From an uncultured Limnohabitans sp. (GTDB taxonomy: Bacteria; Pseudomonadota; Gammaproteobacteria; Burkholderiales; Burkholderiaceae_C), in the NCBI GenBank assembly GCA_937928195.1, contig CALEYZ010000063.1, positions 1-6,727 on the forward strand: DNA of 6,727 nucleotides, given 5' to 3'. Below are positions 5,685-6,727 of this stretch, piece after piece. Below the pieces are notes generated by a model. That model saw only the letters and a list, made by a program, of their open reading frames with translations. It had not been told where the DNA came from and did no database searches. A program made the position numbers and the translations under genes. Positions within the stretch are counted from its first letter, which is position 1. Each line of letters starts with the position of its first letter.

Positions 5685-6727
5685 GCGGGTCTCCTCTTGT
5701 TTCTCAATGCAGCCAAAATTTCTTGCGTGTGTTCGCCGACTTTGGCGATGGGGCGGCGCACACCCGGGCGTCGCCCGCCCATCATCAAAGGCAGCAGCAC
5801 GGCTTGGGTGGTGGTGCCTTCGTCGGTGGTCATGGGCACCATGCCACCGCTTTGAATCAGGTGTTCGTCGTTCACCAGTTGGTCAGGGCGAACCACTTTG
5901 GCGTAAGGCAGGCCCGCGGCTTCCAGCTTGGCGCACAAATCGTCAATCTCAAATTGCACGAGGGTGTCGCCCAAACGTTTGAGCAGTTCGGGGCGCACCG
6001 CCACACGCTGTGCGTTGGTGGCCAAGGCGGGGTCGTTGGCCAAGTCGGCGCGATCAATGACCTTGCACAAGCTGATAAATTGTTTGTCGCTGACGGCACC
6101 AATGAACAACTGCTCGTTGTGGGCCACTTCAAACGTGTCGTACACACTCCATGCCGAAATGCGCGAGGGGAAGGGTGGCGGTACTTCGCCTGTCATTTGA
6201 AATTGCTGCATGTGCTGTGAGGCCAACAAGCAGCAGTTTTCAAACAAAGCACTTTGAATTTCTTGGCCTTTGCCGGTGCGATCACGTTCGCGCAAAGCGG
6301 CCAACACCCCAATGGCGCCAAACATGCCACCCATGATGTCGTTGACCGAAGTGCCTGCGCGCAAAGGTCGGCCTTTGGGGCCCGTCATGTAGGTGAGGCC
6401 CGCCATGTTTTGCACCACTTCGTCTAGTGCCAAGCGGTTCTCGTAAGGGCCTGGCAAAAAGCCTTTGTGCGACACATAAATGAGCTTGGGAAATGCTTGC
6501 GCCAACGCGGCGTAGCCCAAGCCCAGCTTGTCCATGAGTCCGGGGCGAAAGTTTTCCAACAGCACATCGCATTCACCGATCAGCTCTTTGGCTGTGGCCA
6601 TGCCTTCGGGTGTTTGAATGTCTAGCACCACGCTTTTTTTGTTGCGGTTGAAGCTGCGAAAAAAACCAATGCCCAGACCTGGCAGCTTGCGTGTCTTGTC
6701 GCCGCCGGGCGGTTCAATTTTGATGAC
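5681..6727 (-). CDS. CaiB/BaiF-family CoA-transferase (class III), 5' end outside window
   Basis: Class III CoA-transferase, which moves CoA between carboxylic acids through an enzyme aspartyl-CoA thioester. The reading frame runs open to the window edge, so the gene begins beyond 6727. The visible 348 residues start with VIKIEPPGGDKTRKLPGLG, the family's early conserved block, so only about 35-60 residues should be missing; the GTG at 6631 is internal. Further signatures are CDVLLENFRPG, LIYVSHKGFLPGPYENR (the family's GF..-GPY loop), and RAGTSVNDIMGGMFGAIG. The aspartate of SVND (codon 6338-6340) lies at the position of the catalytic Asp of formyl-CoA transferase. The C-terminal part TGKGQEIQSALFE is also typical. 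The substrate is not predictable. It is the upstream partner of the Bug receptor gene, overlapping it by 4 nt. Confidence 0.93.
   Translation of the reverse strand, partial: VIKIEPPGGDKTRKLPGLGIGFFRSFNRNKKSVVLDIQTPEGMATAKELIGECDVLLENFRPGLMDKLGLGYAALAQAFPKLIYVSHKGFLPGPYENRLALDEVVQNMAGLTYMTGPKGRPLRAGTSVNDIMGGMFGAIGVLAALRERDRTGKGQEIQSALFENCCLLASQHMQQFQMTGEVPPPFPSRISAWSVYDTFEVAHNEQLFIGAVSDKQFISLCKVIDRADLANDPALATNAQRVAVRPELLKRLGDTLVQFEIDDLCAKLEAAGLPYAKVVRPDQLVNDEHLIQSGGMVPMTTDEGTTTQAVLLPLMMGGRRPGVRRPIAKVGEHTQEILAALRNKRRPA
5690..5698 (-). promoter_or_regulatory. Ribosome binding site of the Bug receptor gene
   Basis: On the minus strand this reads AAGAGGAGA, a strong Shine-Dalgarno with GGAG six bases before the ATG at 5684. 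It lies inside the last codons of the CoA-transferase gene and supports both the chosen start and the ATGA stop-start overlap. Confidence 0.75.

Overview
The window looks like a chromosomal piece of a betaproteobacterium of the order Burkholderiales, probably a Comamonadaceae relative such as Limnohabitans, Rhodoferax or Polaromonas. This is inferred from the protein families: a beta-type HrcA, an HPPD very close to the Pseudomonas/Burkholderiales type, a Bug-family periplasmic receptor coupled to a CaiB-type CoA-transferase, and moderate G+C. No species can be named from the sequence alone.

Left part, plus strand: hrcA (34-1038) encodes the heat-shock repressor. A 200-base gap follows, holding a 13-bp inverted repeat and then a good sigma-70-type promoter with a palindrome between its -35 and -10 boxes. 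This promoter drives a Phd/YefM-type antitoxin (1239-1514). A ParE/RelE-type toxin gene starts on the last base of the antitoxin stop codon. Only about the first 45 toxin codons survive; the frame then runs into the antisense of the next gene and stops at 1699.

Right part, minus strand, read from right to left: a CaiB/BaiF CoA-transferase (cut by the window edge), a TctC/Bug substrate-binding protein overlapping it by 4 nt, a 124-base gap with GC hairpins, then hpd (4-hydroxyphenylpyruvate dioxygenase), a small VOC/glyoxalase-fold protein 10 nt downstream, and fahA (fumarylacetoacetase) 33 nt after that. hpd and fahA are the second and last steps of tyrosine breakdown through homogentisate. 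The enzymes between them, homogentisate dioxygenase and maleylacetoacetate isomerase, are not in the window.

The most unusual point is where the two halves meet, at about 1642-1650. The toxin gene has lost its 3' half and fahA appears to have lost its own stop codon. Each frame now reads into the opposite strand of the other: the toxin remnant ends in 15-16 codons of antisense fahA, and fumarylacetoacetase carries about 17 extra C-terminal residues (SFAINRSALASESNSTT) encoded by antisense toxin DNA. The result is a tail-to-tail overlap of 109 bases and an apparently orphaned antitoxin with an intact promoter. No CRISPR array, tRNA, rRNA or insertion sequence was seen.
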